Shown: positions 35,948-44,357 of the stretch, one piece after another
How positions within the stretch are numbered: the first letter of the stretch is position 1
How the letters are laid out: each line of letters opens with the position of its first letter
Assembly: GCF_025264625.1 (NCBI RefSeq)
Contig: NZ_CP093313.1
Location: 6,572,001-6,636,000, forward strand
Length of the DNA: 64,000 bases
Direction: 5' to 3'
DNA from: Occallatibacter riparius
GTDB lineage: Bacteria; Acidobacteriota; Terriglobia; Terriglobales; Acidobacteriaceae
Made by a program: the position numbers and the translations under genes
The notes under the pieces: model-generated
Database searches by the model: none
The model's input: the letters and a program-made list of their open reading frames with translations, nothing else
Told to the model about the DNA's origin: nothing

Positions 35948-36811
35948 TCAGGGCTTGCCGACGACCTTTGCATCCTTGTTCTGCTGAGTCTCGACGGAGA
36001 AGCGCTTGTAATCATAATTGCGCTCGGTGAAATGCTGGCGAATTCCTTTCACCATCACGACACGCAACTGCACGTTACCTTCGCCGCCGGTGGGCAGCCA
36101 GAGAGCACCGTCGACGGGTGCCTGGTCAAAGCGGAAGCTTGTGCCTTTTTGGATGTTGGCGAGAAGGCCCCCGGCGATGTGGAAGTTGTCGTAGAACGTG
36201 ACCTCAAGGTGCGCGACTTCGCGGTCCGCTTCGTCGATCCACATGGTTCCCTTGAGCTTCTTCGAGGCCTCTTCAGCGATGCCGTGAGCCTTCGCGTCTT
36301 TTCGGCCGACGAAGTCGAAGACGATGGTGGAACGGTTGCGGAAGGTCTCGCGGCGCGGCGGCCCGACGTCCATGATGTCGAGGATGCGGCTGATGCTGAT
36401 GGCCTGCCCTTCGAGCGGCTGATCGGGCGGTAGCTTCTCGGCCTTCTGGACCTGCTTTGTTACGCGCTCGGTTTCCTTTTGCTCGTCGTGAGGGCTGAGC
36501 GGCTTGCCATCTTTCTTCACGGTGCGGCTGATGGCGTGGCCGTTCACGAAGAAGTTCTCGCTCTCCGTCGTTTCGGTCTTCGTGACGTTGCCCTTCGAGT
36601 CGAGGTCCTGCTGCGTGATCTGCGAGCTGTAGGTGTAGTTTTCGCGCACCTTCTCAAGCTGCTTCTGGTGGGCGACAACGTCGCGCATGAGCTGGCGCGG
36701 ATCAGGCAGAGGTGCACTGGATTGGGCCGCGGCGATCGACGCGACAAAGAGACAGATTGCGCCGAGTTGGGAGCGGAGTCGCACGCGGGAACTATGGGTT
36801 TGGACACGCAT
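35948..36811 (-). CDS. Exported protein of unknown function
   Basis: About 287 residues. A signal peptide (RVRLRSQLGAICLFVASIAAAQ) directs export. The mature part has a charged helical stretch (ENYTYSSQITQQDLDSKGNVTKT), and motifs resembling LolA-fold outer-membrane-lipoprotein-sorting proteins (TMWIDEADREVAHLEV, FRFDQAPVDGALWLPT). The family is a guess. The start at 36811 is chosen for the signal; an ATG at 36880 is possible. Confidence 0.7.
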   Translation of the reverse strand: MRVQTHSSRVRLRSQLGAICLFVASIAAAQSSAPLPDPRQLMRDVVAHQKQLEKVRENYTYSSQITQQDLDSKGNVTKTETTESENFFVNGHAISRTVKKDGKPLSPHDEQKETERVTKQVQKAEKLPPDQPLEGQAISISRILDIMDVGPPRRETFRNRSTIVFDFVGRKDAKAHGIAEEASKKLKGTMWIDEADREVAHLEVTFYDNFHIAGGLLANIQKGTSFRFDQAPVDGALWLPTGGEGNVQLRVVMVKGIRQHFTERNYDYKRFSVETQQNKDAKVVGKP

Positions 36812-36919
36812 CGGCGGAAAAGGTCGTTCTCTGTTGAGTTTAGCGGGGTCCGGGTTATGATGCGGTTGCAGGAAACGCATAGATTGCGGTCATACTGAAC
36901 GTGCAAGGAGAACGATTCG

Positions 36920-37276
36920 ATGCGGCTATTGCTTCACTGGCTGTTGAGCGCTGTGGCTCTGTTGATCACGTCAGAGCTTGTGCCGGGGTTTCACGTGAGC
37001 GGGTTTGCCGCGGCGCTGATTGCGGCAGCGGTGATAGGGCTGCTGAACGCCACGGTGGGACTGATCCTCAAGATCCTGACGTTCCCCATCAGCATTCTCA
37101 CGCTGGGAATCTTCCTGATGGTGATCAACGCAATCATGATCCTGGTGGCCTCCTCGCTTGTGCCGGGATTCCAGGTGGTTGGGCTGCTGCCGGCGTTTCT
37201 CGGCGCGGTAATTCTCGCGCTGCTGGGAATGATCATCAAAGCCCTGACGCGCGAACCAGCGAAGCAGCCGCACTAG
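36920..37276 (+). CDS. Phage-holin-family four-helix membrane protein (DUF/PF04020)
   Basis: A 118-residue protein with four hydrophobic helices and the repeated LVPGF(H/Q)V motif (SELVPGFHVSGF and SSLVPGFQVVGL) that marks the '4 TMS phage holin' family. GGAG stands about 10 bases upstream. Despite the name, most bacterial members are chromosomal and not prophage-linked; no phage genes adjoin it. Confidence 0.85.
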   Translation: MRLLLHWLLSAVALLITSELVPGFHVSGFAAALIAAAVIGLLNATVGLILKILTFPISILTLGIFLMVINAIMILVASSLVPGFQVVGLLPAFLGAVILALLGMIIKALTREPAKQPH

Positions 37277-37366
37277 TAGCCGCCATAAACAGGTGTGCCG
37301 CTCGACACCGACCCAAGCCCCTCCGAACCCATAGCTTGAAGAGTTGGGCCAAGGTGGGTTTCGAGC

Positions 37367-38023
37367 ATGGGTTGGCGGCTTTCAATCGGGGTTGTTGTTC
37401 TTTGCATCGCGAAGATTCTGCAGGCGGAGACGGCGCAGGAGCATCCAGTTCACAACATCATCATCGTTCGGGGAGCCGTCGACTTGACCTCGCCCCAGAT
37501 GAACTATCGGTTTGCAGAGTGGGCGCAGGCCCGCGGGCGTTGGATCATTCCAGACTTCGCCTACCGCGACACCGACGGTGGCAAAGACCAGCTCTGGCTT
37601 GCCGCTGTGGGCGGGCAGATGATCAACAAGCCCCGTGTCCGATGGATTCAGCAGGTGTATTTTTCGCAAGAGGCTGGATCGGAGTCCCACAACAAACGCG
37701 CCCTGTGGATCTGGCCCGTGGTGGACGTGAACCCGTCACGCAAGCTGGCGCTCGAAGTAGTCCCCTACCCGACGATTCCGCTGAATGCAGCGCAGAGATG
37801 GGCGTTCACATTCGACCGCGCCAAACTGGAGCGAGTAGGCCAAACTTGGAATGTTGGCCTCGGATACCAGGGCGGCGTTTGCGGTGGGGAGGACTGGAAA
37901 AGCAAGCCATTCGTTCTGGTGACGCGGAAGAGCCGGCTCGGCAACCTGGAGACCTGGTGGCAACGACTTCCCGACGGAGCACAGGTACAGCTCAGGTACC
38001 GTCTTGAGACAGGGCGAAGATGA
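37367..38023 (+). CDS. Secreted protein of unknown function
   Basis: A 218-residue protein with a signal peptide (about 1-24, ending ILQAETAQ). The mature sequence is rich in Trp and aromatic residues (QMNYRFAEWAQARGRWIIPDFAYRD, LWIWPVVDVNPS), as in beta-barrel or beta-sandwich proteins. I do not recognise a family. It follows the holin-family gene by 90 bases on the same strand. Confidence 0.68.
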   Translation: MGWRLSIGVVVLCIAKILQAETAQEHPVHNIIIVRGAVDLTSPQMNYRFAEWAQARGRWIIPDFAYRDTDGGKDQLWLAAVGGQMINKPRVRWIQQVYFSQEAGSESHNKRALWIWPVVDVNPSRKLALEVVPYPTIPLNAAQRWAFTFDRAKLERVGQTWNVGLGYQGGVCGGEDWKSKPFVLVTRKSRLGNLETWWQRLPDGAQVQLRYRLETGRR

Positions 38024-38046
38024 GCGTTGCCATATCGATTTGAATC

Positions 38047-38580
38047 TCAGCGGATCGCGGCAGCCTTCTTTTTGTGGCTAGACGGTGCCGCCTTCGGGGC
38101 AAGGGTCTGGGGCTGCGATGAGGGCATGGGCGCAATCACATTCTGCTGCGCGGGTGCTGCGGGGGTCGCAAGCGCCGGATTCTTCAGAGCCGGCTCCTTC
38201 AGCACAGGGCCGTTCAGCGTGTCGGGGGTGCGCATGGCGCCCGCGTTGGAGAAGCCGCCGTTCGGGCCGATGCGCGTAGGCATCTCCATGACCTTTGCAG
38301 TGGGGGCGGGCTGTACGCGCGAGTAGATGGTGAATCCGCCGCCGGCGACGAGCACCACGATGGCCGCAGCAGCGCAGCCGCGCAGGACGGGGCTGAACAT
38401 CCAGCCATTGCGACTGAAACCAAACGAGCTCAGCAGAAAGGGGCGGCGCGGAGCAGCAGCCAGCCTTGCCTGCACGCGATCAGCGAGACCATCGGGGGCC
38501 GGCAGTGTAGCGATGAGGCGCAAAGTCTCGTCGGCGTTCGGGGCCCGATCGGGAATATCGTTCTGTCGGGGGGAAGTCAT
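38047..38580 (-). CDS. Anti-sigma-like single-pass membrane protein
   Basis: A 177-residue protein with an N-terminal cytoplasmic region (about 1-65), one membrane helix (about 68-88, GCAAAAIVVLVAGGGFTIY) and a Pro/Ala-rich extracytoplasmic tail ending in KKKAAAIR. Its start overlaps the stop of the ECF sigma gene (ATGA), the layout of sigma/anti-sigma pairs. No HxxxCxxC zinc motif is present, so it would be a non-ZAS anti-sigma. The role is inferred from position and topology. Confidence 0.7.
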   Translation of the reverse strand: MTSPRQNDIPDRAPNADETLRLIATLPAPDGLADRVQARLAAAPRRPFLLSSFGFSRNGWMFSPVLRGCAAAAIVVLVAGGGFTIYSRVQPAPTAKVMEMPTRIGPNGGFSNAGAMRTPDTLNGPVLKEPALKNPALATPAAPAQQNVIAPMPSSQPQTLAPKAAPSSHKKKAAAIR

Positions 38581-39164
38581 CTTGCACTCCTTGGGCGCTC
38601 GAGGAGGTCGGCCATGAGGTTGCGCGCGCGGAAGAGGCGCGAACGCACGCTGGACTCAGTGATGCCGAGAATGGTCGCAATCTCAACGCTGCTCAGCTCT
38701 TCAAATGCGGAGAGCACCAGCACCTGGCGCTCCTTGGGGGGAAGCTTGTCGACCTCGGCCAGCACCAAGGCGTGATGCTCCGCGGCCGCGGCGCGGTCTT
38801 CCGCCGTCAGGCCCGTAGCGGGCAGCACGCGCGCGAGTTCTGAGACGTCGTCGGTTTCGGGGCGGGTCTTGGCGCGGCGCTTGCGATCGAGAACGATGTT
38901 CCACACGATGCGCACGAGCCAGACACGCTGATCGCGGACTTCTTCCAGGGTGTCGCGGTGGCGGAGCACGCGCAGGAATGCCTCTTGCACGGCATCTTCA
39001 GCATCAGCGGCGTTACGGAGAACGGAAAAGGCGACCCGGTACAGAGTGGGGGCGTACTGCTCCACGAGGGCCGCAAGCGCATCATCTTTCGCGTGCTGGC
39101 GGGTTTCGGGCTGCACAGCGCTGGGTGCGATCTCCATCCACGGTAGGGTGAGGCTGGCGCTCAT
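38577..39164 (-). CDS. ECF-type RNA polymerase sigma factor
   Basis: About 195 residues. Region 2 is YAPTLYRVAFSVLRNAADAEDAVQEAFLRVLRH and region 4 is LPPKERQVLVLSAFEELSSVEIATILGITESSVRSRLFRAR; regions 1 and 3 are missing, so this is group IV (ECF). ATG at 39164 is preferred to a TTG at 39179. It should direct polymerase to a small regulon, held by the membrane protein encoded just downstream. Confidence 0.9.
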   Translation of the reverse strand: MSASLTLPWMEIAPSAVQPETRQHAKDDALAALVEQYAPTLYRVAFSVLRNAADAEDAVQEAFLRVLRHRDTLEEVRDQRVWLVRIVWNIVLDRKRRAKTRPETDDVSELARVLPATGLTAEDRAAAAEHHALVLAEVDKLPPKERQVLVLSAFEELSSVEIATILGITESSVRSRLFRARNLMADLLERPRSAR

Positions 39165-39199
39165 ATTCACCAGACGCAACGCCCGCGAGAAATGCTCAA

Positions 39200-39280
39200 G
39201 AACAGGGAGCAGGCGGTAGGGAATAGTTAATTCCTGTGCCGCGCTTTCTACTCCCTATTCCCTACTCCCTTTTCCCTGCT
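39200..39280. repeat. Inverted and direct repeat unit shared with the mtnB end
   Basis: GTAGGGAATAG (39216-39226) faces CTATTCCCTAC (39255-39265), so the gap can fold. The 19-base CTCCCTATTCCCTACTCCC at 39251-39269 recurs exactly at 54966-54984. The unit lies between the sigma gene start and the TPR gene. Confidence 0.65.
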
Positions 39281-39991
39281 TTACTGCTGCTTACCGGCGA
39301 GCTTCTGGGCTGCGAGGGAGCCGGCCATGCCATCCTTGTCGGAATCCTTGATGCTGGCCCAGAGCTTCCGGGCCTGATCCTGCTTGCCCTGCGCGATATA
39401 AAGATCGGCCAGGTCGAGCTGCGCGACGGACGCCGAGACGGTGGTCGATGGGCTCTTAATCAGCTCGTTGTAGATGTCGATCGCCTGTGCATCGCGGCCT
39501 GTCTGGTGATAGAGGCCGGCAAGAGCCAGCTTGGCCAGGTTGGCGATGTCGCGATTCCAGGAGCCGGCGGCCTGCTTCAGCTCGGATTCAGCCGAGCCGG
39601 TCTGGCCGAGTTCCTGATAGGTCACGCCGGCGAAGTAGTGAGCCTTGGAGCCTTCGGGCATCATGCCGTACTGATTGGCAACTGCGACGAACTGCTGATT
39701 GGCGGCCTTGGAGCGCTCGGCTGCGGTGTTGTAAGAGCCGGCCTGGGCCGGGGCGCCGGGCTGATTGAGCGGCGCGGAGTAGGTGTCGAGCGCGGCGCCG
39801 AGAGCGGCCTGCGCGGAGGAAGACCGGACGTTCCAGAACACGAGCGCGGCAACAATGACGATGATCACGGCAGCGCCGGTGATCACCCAGCGCAACACAC
39901 CGGAGCGGTGATCGGTGACCCAGCTAACGCCACCCTGGGCGGCCTGTGCGAACTTGTCCTGTTTAAGCGCGTGACGGGTTTCAGTCTTCAC
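39281..39991 (-). CDS. Membrane-anchored TPR protein, YfgM-like
   Basis: A 236-residue protein with an N-terminal membrane helix (about 33-53) followed by tetratricopeptide-like repeats (about 105-220, e.g. SKAHYFAGVTYQELGQTGSAESELKQAA and QLDLADLYIAQGKQDQARKLWASI). The topology matches YfgM, an ancillary SecYEG chaperone that holds secreted proteins in the periplasm. Other acidobacterial TPR proteins are similar, so function is inferred. Confidence 0.8.
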   Translation of the reverse strand: MKTETRHALKQDKFAQAAQGGVSWVTDHRSGVLRWVITGAAVIIVIVAALVFWNVRSSSAQAALGAALDTYSAPLNQPGAPAQAGSYNTAAERSKAANQQFVAVANQYGMMPEGSKAHYFAGVTYQELGQTGSAESELKQAAGSWNRDIANLAKLALAGLYHQTGRDAQAIDIYNELIKSPSTTVSASVAQLDLADLYIAQGKQDQARKLWASIKDSDKDGMAGSLAAQKLAGKQQ

Positions 39992-40180
39992 TTGGGTCTC
40001 TTGTGTCCTTCTTGGAGTGACTTGCAGGCAGGTCCGTCAGGATGGAGGCACTACGACTGCAACCTTACTAGTCTAACAGCGGGTTCTGGCAGCGTCCACA
40101 CGGCCGCGCCTCCCTCTTGCCACGGATCTGCGTGATGGCCGTTACTTGCCGCGGCGGGGCTGGAACGATAGCCTAGAACC

Positions 40181-40594
40181 ATGTACGAAGAGTTCCGCGT
40201 AACCGACCGTTGGACGGGCGAAGAGCTGCACTGCACTTGGAAAGCCAACATTGTGGCCATCGCCACGCGCCACGCCGACGCGGTCGATATCCGGTTCGCC
40301 GTTAACGGCAACCGAATCAACATCGCACTGCCCTGCACCGCCTGGGTAGAACAGAAGAAGCGCACCGGCAAGGTCATCACTGACCAGCTTGCAGCGCAGG
40401 TCGCGGGACGCTATCTGAAGCAGCTGATTGAAGAAGGCCACGACAGCCAGCGCGAACTCTACACCATGAGCCTTGAAGAAACGCTGCAGCACCTGGATGC
40501 CGTCGTGGACGAAGCGCGCGCACGCGGGGGCATGCCTCCCCTACCGGTAGGGATTGAAGGCACCGGGGCTTCTGGCGCAGGGCCGGAGTACTAA
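40181..40594 (+). CDS. Soluble protein of unknown function
   Basis: A 137-residue cytoplasmic protein with an N-terminal beta-rich half (TGEELHCTWKANIVAIATRHADAVDIRF) and a helical C-terminal half (RELYTMSLEETLQHLDAVVDEARARGG). No signal, membrane segment or known motif is seen. The next gene starts 27 bases later. No family recognised. Confidence 0.68.
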   Translation: MYEEFRVTDRWTGEELHCTWKANIVAIATRHADAVDIRFAVNGNRINIALPCTAWVEQKKRTGKVITDQLAAQVAGRYLKQLIEEGHDSQRELYTMSLEETLQHLDAVVDEARARGGMPPLPVGIEGTGASGAGPEY

Positions 40595-40621
40595 TTCGCC
40601 TTTCGAAGATGGTGTCCGCCA

Positions 40622-41107
40622 ATGCTCCTGACTGACTACCTCATCGAACAGAAAGGCAAGGACTGGACCGAGCTTTTATCAGACTGGGTTCCACCGCTTC
40701 CGAGTGAGTTCACGGTGTGGATGGTGAACCTATTCGGGGATGTTTTTGCTGTCTTCGAAGACGGTTCCGTTCATCTGCTTAATCTCGGGACGGGAGTTCT
40801 CGAACGTCTGGCCGACAGTCTCGATCACTTCTGCGATCTGGTCGACCAGGACGACAATGCCGACAACTGGCTGATGATTTCCTTGGCGGATGCGTGCCGG
40901 CAGGCGGGGCTCGTTCTTTCGGCCACTCAGTGTTACAGCTTCAGAGTCCCGCCAATTCTGGGTGGGAGCTACGAAGTGGAGAACGTCGCGCCTTGCGACC
41001 TGTCTGTGCATTTCTCATTCATGGCAGATATTGTTCGACAGACGAAAGACCTGCCAGACGGGGCGAGTGTGCACCTCGTCGTTCAAGACCTAAACACTAA
41101 GCAATGA
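40622..41107 (+). CDS. DUF1851/Tdi1-like protein
   Basis: A 161-residue acidic soluble protein. LFGDVFAVFEDGSVHLLNLGTGVLERLADSLDHFCDLV resembles the DUF1851 domain (T6SS immunity protein Tdi1 C-terminal type), related to SMI1/KNR4 immunity proteins. No toxin or T6SS gene is near, so immunity is not supported by context. It lies 27 bases after a gene of unknown function. Confidence 0.65.
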   Translation: MLLTDYLIEQKGKDWTELLSDWVPPLPSEFTVWMVNLFGDVFAVFEDGSVHLLNLGTGVLERLADSLDHFCDLVDQDDNADNWLMISLADACRQAGLVLSATQCYSFRVPPILGGSYEVENVAPCDLSVHFSFMADIVRQTKDLPDGASVHLVVQDLNTKQ

Positions 41108-41451
41108 CTCAGCCTTCCTTCAGCGTCACGCACCACAAAGCCCGCGCGGTTCCCATTGTGACGAAAGTTTCATCCAGCATCTATAACTAATGTTGCTAAG
41201 GCGATGCGGATGCGCTACAACGTTACAGCAGTGAGCGGAAACGCTCGCATTCTCCCCCTCCCGCGAGCCAGCACCAATCCCAGGACCCCATCTCGGGAGA
41301 CTTGATCTGCGTACAGAGCGATGACCACCTGGCCCATCGCCGTTCAGTCACTTGTATACGGGGCAAAACGACAAAATCTGCAGCACCTGGGAATGATTGC
41401 CCACGGGTTCTCTCTGTCCCCATTTCCGCGTTCGAAAAAAGGAGATGGATC
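41108..41451. other. Intergenic region upstream of the collagen-like gene
   Basis: I see no gene here. The stretch probably carries the promoter of the collagen-like gene, whose ATG has GGAGA about 6-11 bases before it. No hexamer pair or repeat is convincing. Confidence 0.35.
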
Positions 41452-42393
41452 ATGATCAAGCTGCCTCTGAAAGTGGTTTCAACCCTGGCTCTCTCTGCGC
41501 TCGTATTGGCAAGCGGATTCAGGTCTCGCGCGGATGACCCAAAGAAGGCGCCGGTCATCGTCAGCGCCCAAGCCAACTTTGTAGCCAACACGATCACCAT
41601 AACCGGCAACAACTTTGGGACCAAAGCGCCGACCGTCACGCTGGACGCGGCCACGCTGACTTTGGTGAGCAACACCAACACGCAAATCGTCGCGAACCTT
41701 CCGGGTGGAATTCTGCCGGGGAGCTACCACCTCACCGTGCACAAGGCCGAGAACGGCAAAGGCCACGATGACAATGACGACAAGAGTGATGTGGCCAATC
41801 TCGACGTGACGCTGGGCGTACAAGGCCCGCAAGGACCGCAGGGTATTCAGGGTCCTCAAGGCCCCCAGGGCATCCAGGGACCGCAGGGACCCACTGGACC
41901 TCAAGGACCAGTTGGACCGCAGGGGCCCACTGGACCAACCGGACCTCCGGGAACCGCCAACCTGGCCGGCTTCAAATGCCCGGCAGGCAGCGAGGTAAAT
42001 GGCTTCGAGAGCGATGGCACGCCCACCTGCTCCTGCCCGCATGACACGTTCACAGCCAGCGTGAGCGCGCACGACGGCGATATCTCCGCCACCTTGTACA
42101 ACTGGCCCGGCGGCTCCATTGGGTTGCAGAGCCCCGAGAGCGGATTCTCCGGGTGCACTGTGACTGTGGACAAGCCCTACGGTCTGATCAACAACACCTT
42201 TAGCACCTCACCCTGGAAGGTCAGTTCGGTTTCTGGCTACGGCAACTGCACCGTTGTGGCCCAGAACCCCAATTGCCCCACCGTGGCCTCGAGTTCGTCG
42301 GTCTCCGGGAACTTCCCGGTATGCTCGAATGCTTCTGACGTTTTTTCGGGCGGCACACCGAGCGACAACGCTACCATCACCTGCACGCCTTAG
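41452..42393 (+). CDS. Exported IPT/TIG - collagen-like protein
   Basis: A 313-residue protein. A signal (about 1-28, MIKLPLKVVSTLALSALVLASGF) leads to an IPT/TIG-like Ig domain (about 33-120, ITGNNFGTKAPTVTLD). Sixteen Gly-X-Y triplets follow (about 122-169, e.g. GPQGPQGIQGPQGPTGPQ), then a Cys-rich C-terminal domain (about 170-313, with CSCPHD and several other Cys). Gly-X-Y runs form collagen triple helices, so the protein may be a trimeric, extended surface protein. A perfect hairpin follows 40 bases after the stop. Confidence 0.85.
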   Translation: MIKLPLKVVSTLALSALVLASGFRSRADDPKKAPVIVSAQANFVANTITITGNNFGTKAPTVTLDAATLTLVSNTNTQIVANLPGGILPGSYHLTVHKAENGKGHDDNDDKSDVANLDVTLGVQGPQGPQGIQGPQGPQGIQGPQGPTGPQGPVGPQGPTGPTGPPGTANLAGFKCPAGSEVNGFESDGTPTCSCPHDTFTASVSAHDGDISATLYNWPGGSIGLQSPESGFSGCTVTVDKPYGLINNTFSTSPWKVSSVSGYGNCTVVAQNPNCPTVASSSSVSGNFPVCSNASDVFSGGTPSDNATITCTP

Positions 42394-42432
42394 CTGGCCA
42401 TCCCAAGCCGGCGACATCCGGAAATTCACTCC

Positions 42433-42473
42433 ACACGTAAGGAGCCAGGCGGCGGGCCTGGCTCCTTACGTGT
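42433..42473 (+). terminator. Perfect 18-bp hairpin after the collagen-like gene
   Basis: Arms at 42433-42450 and 42456-42473 are perfect complements around a GGCGG loop. The hairpin starts 40 bases after the stop. As with the hairpin at 3689-3737, there is no T-run after the stem. Confidence 0.6.
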
Positions 42474-42829
42474 ACCCCCACACGCGACCGTGATAGCCAT
42501 CACCGACTCCTGGGTCCACACAGGCTACTATCCATGAAGGGTTGTGCTTGATTCGTTGAGCGCAGCCCTTTGGAGTTTTAGCGAAAGTTTACTAGAAAAT
42601 TAGCTACCCCTCCCCCTGTTTTTGCTTCTCCTTATCTTCGCTTTTCGGCCTGAAATTTCGACTAATTTATTATATCTAAGATACTTAGCAAAATACAGAA
42701 TATCATAGGGCAAATTCGATCGCCGAAACCCGAATGTTATAAGTCAGTAAACAGACAGGAAAGCCCCTCGGGGACGAGATTCCGAACCGATCTATGCGGC
42801 CGCACAGATCGTGCCCGGAATGCTAGACG
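42474..42829. other. AT-rich gene-poor region with a GU-rich hairpin
   Basis: About 42580-42740 is clearly richer in A and T than its surroundings. An 11-bp stem with two G-U pairs (42537-42547 with 42560-42570) could form in RNA. No gene is visible. It lies between two converging genes, beside a TonB fragment. Confidence 0.4.
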
Positions 42830-42934
42830 GCGCTGGACGCCATCGGCAAGTGGACCTATAAGCCGTTTGTCGTGGATGGGCAGCCGGTCGAGGTGGAGAC
42901 CACCGCCAGCACTACGTTCACCCTCATGGTGTAG
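42830..42934 (+). pseudogene. Fragment of a TonB C-terminal domain
   Basis: The plus-strand frame reads ALDAIGKWTYKPFVVDGQ and continues PVEVETTASTTFTLMV before a TAG stop, the closing strand of a TonB C-terminal domain. An in-frame TAG lies two codons upstream of the fragment and no start is present. It is a decayed remnant, about 34 codons long, of a TonB-type energy transducer. Confidence 0.7.
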
Positions 42935-42957
42935 CAGCCTGCGCCGCGCGCAGCCGC

Positions 42958-44262
42958 TCACTTCGCCGGAATGTCGAGCATCATGCAGTGCTGGCCGGTG
43001 GCTTCGCACTGGAGCATGTCCTGGGCAAGCGTGTTCCAGCCGACAAAGCCGGCGAACTTGCCGCCTGGAGATTGCTCGATCGTAGGCGCGAGGCCTTCGC
43101 CGGTTTCGGCATCGTAGTCTTCGTGCATCGAGCCCCACTTGGCGATGTCGGAACGTACGTTCCGGGCCAGCGTTTCGGCCAGCCACCGCGATTGCTCCTT
43201 GAATCCGTAGCGGCGCAAGGCGATCCAGTCGAGGTAGTTGGCGTTGATCCAAATGGGCCCCTGCCAATTCGAGTAGGGATTGATGATCGCCTTATTGTTG
43301 TATGCGGGGTCGTTCTTTGCCAGGCTGCGATAGCCGTGCGGCGACTGCATCTCAGATGTGTTCATGAGATGCCCTCTGATCATGCGCTCCGCGTCCTTCT
43401 GCGGCAGCAGGCCGTCCGCGAGCGGGACAAAGCTCGACCAGCTGATGACGCGAATCCACTTGCCGTCGTCGCGGCGGCGATTGAGGAAGATCGCTTCGTC
43501 CTTGAGCCAGAGGTTCTTGAGGATAGCTTTCTTTGTGGCGCCTGCCTGTTCGCGATAATCGACGGCCTGGTCTGAGTAGCCGAGCCGCGTGGCGAGGACG
43601 GCCATAGCGCGGTATTCGCGCATCGCCCACACGGATGCATCGACGGCGAGGATGGAGCTGCGGTCCTTGGGGTCGTTGCTGAGCGCAGCGTTGTTGTCGG
43701 CGCCCGACTGCATGGCGTTGTCCCAGAACCAGAGGCCCCAACGCTCGTCGAACTGCGTCTTGCGGCGGTAGTCGAGGACGTGGCGCATCTGCGGCCAGAT
43801 GGGCCGGATCCATTCGTAATCGTGAAGGCGATCAGCGGCAAGAACCGCGCCCTGCGCAAGGAAGGGCTTCATCGCGAACTTGCCGAAGAGCGGCCGCGGG
43901 CCCGTCGGGGTGATGCAACCGGCGACGTAACCTTCGGCATCGGCGGAGCTGGCAAAGCTGACCACCCAATCGCGCAATAGCGCCGCCTGCGCCGAATCAT
44001 GGTTGGCCCAGTGCGCCCCGATGAAGAAGCCGTCCCAGTCCCACATCTGGTCGTAGTAGCCAGCCGGAATCAGGTAAGGGTGCTGGATATAACCTTTCGC
44101 CGGGCGCACCGTCTGAGGAGCCAGCCGGGCGAAGTCTGCGTCGAGGCCGGCGAGGAGTTCCTGATCGGATGACTGCGCAAGGGTTTGTACCTGGGCGCAG
44201 AAGATCACGGACATCGTGACGGAGAGGCGCAAAGAGCATCTAAGGAACACGGGGGACATCAT
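42958..44262 (-). CDS. GH63-like (MGH1-type) glycoside hydrolase, exported
   Basis: About 434 residues with a signal near the N-terminus (VTMSVIFCAQVQTLAQ). The (alpha/alpha)6 barrel motifs include YYDQMWDWDGFFIGAHWA, WGLWFWDNAMQSGADNNAA, WSSFVPLADGLL and YNNKAIINPYSNWQGPIWI, as in GH63/GH37-like glucosidases and mannosylglycerate hydrolases. The Asp of WDWDGFF and a Glu in the C-terminal MHEDYDAETGEG region are probable catalytic residues. The substrate may be trehalose-, mannosylglycerate- or glucan-like; it is not decided by sequence. Several nearby starts are possible. Confidence 0.83.
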   Translation of the reverse strand: MMSPVFLRCSLRLSVTMSVIFCAQVQTLAQSSDQELLAGLDADFARLAPQTVRPAKGYIQHPYLIPAGYYDQMWDWDGFFIGAHWANHDSAQAALLRDWVVSFASSADAEGYVAGCITPTGPRPLFGKFAMKPFLAQGAVLAADRLHDYEWIRPIWPQMRHVLDYRRKTQFDERWGLWFWDNAMQSGADNNAALSNDPKDRSSILAVDASVWAMREYRAMAVLATRLGYSDQAVDYREQAGATKKAILKNLWLKDEAIFLNRRRDDGKWIRVISWSSFVPLADGLLPQKDAERMIRGHLMNTSEMQSPHGYRSLAKNDPAYNNKAIINPYSNWQGPIWINANYLDWIALRRYGFKEQSRWLAETLARNVRSDIAKWGSMHEDYDAETGEGLAPTIEQSPGGKFAGFVGWNTLAQDMLQCEATGQHCMMLDIPAK

Positions 44263-44357
44263 AAACCGTTGACCCAACGGGGACATTCCTGGGGATTTGA
44301 TGTTCACGCCGCACAGGAAGCGTGGCTACAATCCTGTTGTCGGTTTTCGGGGGTCAT

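Noticed and set aside
36920..37276. Prophage lysis gene (holin)
   Set aside because: The family name is misleading; there are no phage structural or integrase genes around it.
42537..42570. Possible small RNA or riboswitch in the AT-rich gap
   Set aside because: The stem relies on G-U pairs, there is no downstream gene on the plus strand, and no known riboswitch core is visible.
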